Shown here piece after piece: positions 4,975 to 6,031 of a stretch of 6,031 nucleotides of DNA. The translations under genes and the position numbers were made by a program. The DNA comes from Ulvibacter sp047614245 (lineage in GTDB: Bacteria > Bacteroidota > Bacteroidia > Flavobacteriales > Flavobacteriaceae). The notes under the pieces were generated by a model, which was not told where the DNA came from, ran no database searches, and saw nothing but the letters and a program-made list of their open reading frames with translations. How positions within the stretch are numbered: the first letter of the stretch is position 1; each line of letters opens with the position of its first letter. The stretch is from positions 1 through 6,031 of the forward strand of contig JBLHIC010000120.1 of assembly GCA_047614245.1 (NCBI GenBank), given 5' to 3'.

Positions 4975-6031
4975 TTTCGCAATACAGAAAGATCTTCAAT
5001 GAACAGTTCAGCGAGGAAAAATATGAGGCTTTTCTGAAAGACCTTTATACCGAACACAATCATACCACTCCCTTCCGTATATCGGAAACTCCCGCTTTTA
5101 TTCCGAAGCAATTAAAAAAACAATTGCTTGAGGCTTGTGATGAAATTATGGAGGTTATTAATCAGCCTAATTTTAAAGAACTTACGCAAGGTGCTTTTCT
5201 CAAGCCTGAACTCATGGTGCCCAATGAAGATGATGCACCGAAATTCCTTCAGTTTGACTTCGGAATTTGTTTGGATGAAAATGGCCAACCTATTCCTAAA
5301 CTGATTGAACTTCAAGGCTTCCCATCTATGTATTTTTTTCAGGAGTTATTGGAACGGAAATACCGTGAACATTATGAGATCCCACAAAATTTCACTATGC
5401 ATCCTAATGACCTAAGTACATCTGAGTTCCTAGCATTATTGCGAGAAGAAATTGTAGGAGATACAGATCCAAAACAAGTAATTCTATTAGAACTCACGCC
5501 TCATTTGCAGGCCACAGCAATCGACTTTTACGCGACCGTAGCGCACACCGGAATTAAACTCCTTTGTATTTCAGAGTTAAAAAAGAGAGGAAAGAGCCTT
5601 TTTTATTTAGATGATGACGGACATGAAGTGAAAGTATTAAAAATTTATAACCGGATCATTTTTGACGAGCTTTATCAACGTGATGACATTCAAAGAGAAT
5701 TTAATTTCACCGATGAAGTTGATGTAGAATGGATTGGACACCCTAACTGGTTTTTCCGAATTAGTAAATACACCATGCCCTTTTTGAAAAGCAAGTATGT
5801 CCCTAATTCATATCATTTAGACAAATTAGAAACACTGCCTTCCGATCTTGAAAATTATGTGCTTAAACCACTCTATTCTTTTGCTGGAGCGGGTATTCAG
5901 CTGCATGTAACTCCGGAAATGATAGAAGCTCTACCCGATAAATCTAATTATCTGCTTCAAAGGAAAGTAGCTTACCATCCAATTATTGAAACTATGGATG
6001 TTCCTTCAAAGTGCGAGGTACGAATGATGTT
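4971..6031 (+). CDS. Second ATP-grasp-like ligase, apparently circularly permuted; 3' end outside window
   Basis: The ATG at 4971 overlaps the TGA of the preceding gene (ATGA, 4-nt overlap). The frame stays open to the window edge, giving 353 residues of a longer protein, probably over 400 in all. I see two ATP-grasp halves in unusual order. First, FLQFDFGICLDENGQ (92-106) and PKLIELQGFPSMYFFQ (109-124) look like the metal-binding strands that normally close an ATP-grasp domain, with E113 and Q115 in place of the common E-x-N. A middle Rossmann-like segment follows: VILLELTPHLQ (170-180), then IKLLCISELKK (195-205). Last comes NYVLKPLYSFAGAGIQLHV (295-313), with Lys299 and a glycine loop as in an ATP-binding domain, then LLQRKVAYHP (328-337) and KCEVRMM (347-353). 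This order suggests a circularly permuted ATP-grasp fold. It probably forms a C-N bond using ATP, perhaps with ammonia from the neighbouring amidotransferase (inference). Substrate unknown. The missing 3' part could carry a further domain. Confidence 0.8.
   Translation, partial: MISQYRKIFNEQFSEEKYEAFLKDLYTEHNHTTPFRISETPAFIPKQLKKQLLEACDEIMEVINQPNFKELTQGAFLKPELMVPNEDDAPKFLQFDFGICLDENGQPIPKLIELQGFPSMYFFQELLERKYREHYEIPQNFTMHPNDLSTSEFLALLREEIVGDTDPKQVILLELTPHLQATAIDFYATVAHTGIKLLCISELKKRGKSLFYLDDDGHEVKVLKIYNRIIFDELYQRDDIQREFNFTDEVDVEWIGHPNWFFRISKYTMPFLKSKYVPNSYHLDKLETLPSDLENYVLKPLYSFAGAGIQLHVTPEMIEALPDKSNYLLQRKVAYHPIIETMDVPSKCEVRMM

Noticed and set aside
5112..5315. Minus-strand ORF of 67 codons
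   Set aside because: Antisense to the last ATP-grasp-like gene, which is continuous and motif-bearing in the plus frame.

Overview
The window looks like chromosomal DNA from a member of the Bacteroidota (Flavobacteriia, Cytophagia or Sphingobacteriia type). It is AT-rich, most starts lack a strong Shine-Dalgarno sequence, and promoter-like matches to the Bacteroidota consensus (TTTG, about 19-20 nt, TAnnTTTG) lie between the divergent genes. The first two proteins also belong to families I know mainly from this phylum. The assignment rests on recalled family resemblance, not on a database search.

Layout. Positions 1-684 (+) hold the 3' end of an exonuclease/GIY-YIG (UvrC N-terminus-like) protein whose start lies outside the window. 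A convergent small gene at 701-1171 (-) encodes a cysteine-containing conserved protein of a family sometimes labelled 'NqrF' in databases, apparently wrongly. Positions 1172-1306 form an AT-rich divergent promoter region.

From 1307 to the right edge runs one tightly packed plus-strand operon of five genes: an alpha/beta-hydrolase (esterase family), an ATP-grasp ligase, a GCS2/YbdK-type carboxylate-amine ligase, a class I glutamine amidotransferase-like protein, and a second, apparently circularly permuted ATP-grasp-like protein. The last gene is open at the window end. Gaps are 19 nt, 43-55 nt, 15 nt and a 4-nt ATGA overlap.

How the genes may work together (inference): three predicted ATP-dependent carboxylate-amine/amide ligases, an ammonia-releasing amidase-like protein and a hydrolase make a compact amidoligase cassette. 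It would be expected to make a small gamma-glutamyl- or peptide-like metabolite, or to tag a small molecule, without ribosomes, NRPS modules or carrier proteins. Gene combinations of this general kind have been predicted by comparative genomics of amidoligases. I know of no established product for this exact set, so it is the most interesting part of the window. No mobile element, CRISPR array, rRNA or tRNA was seen.
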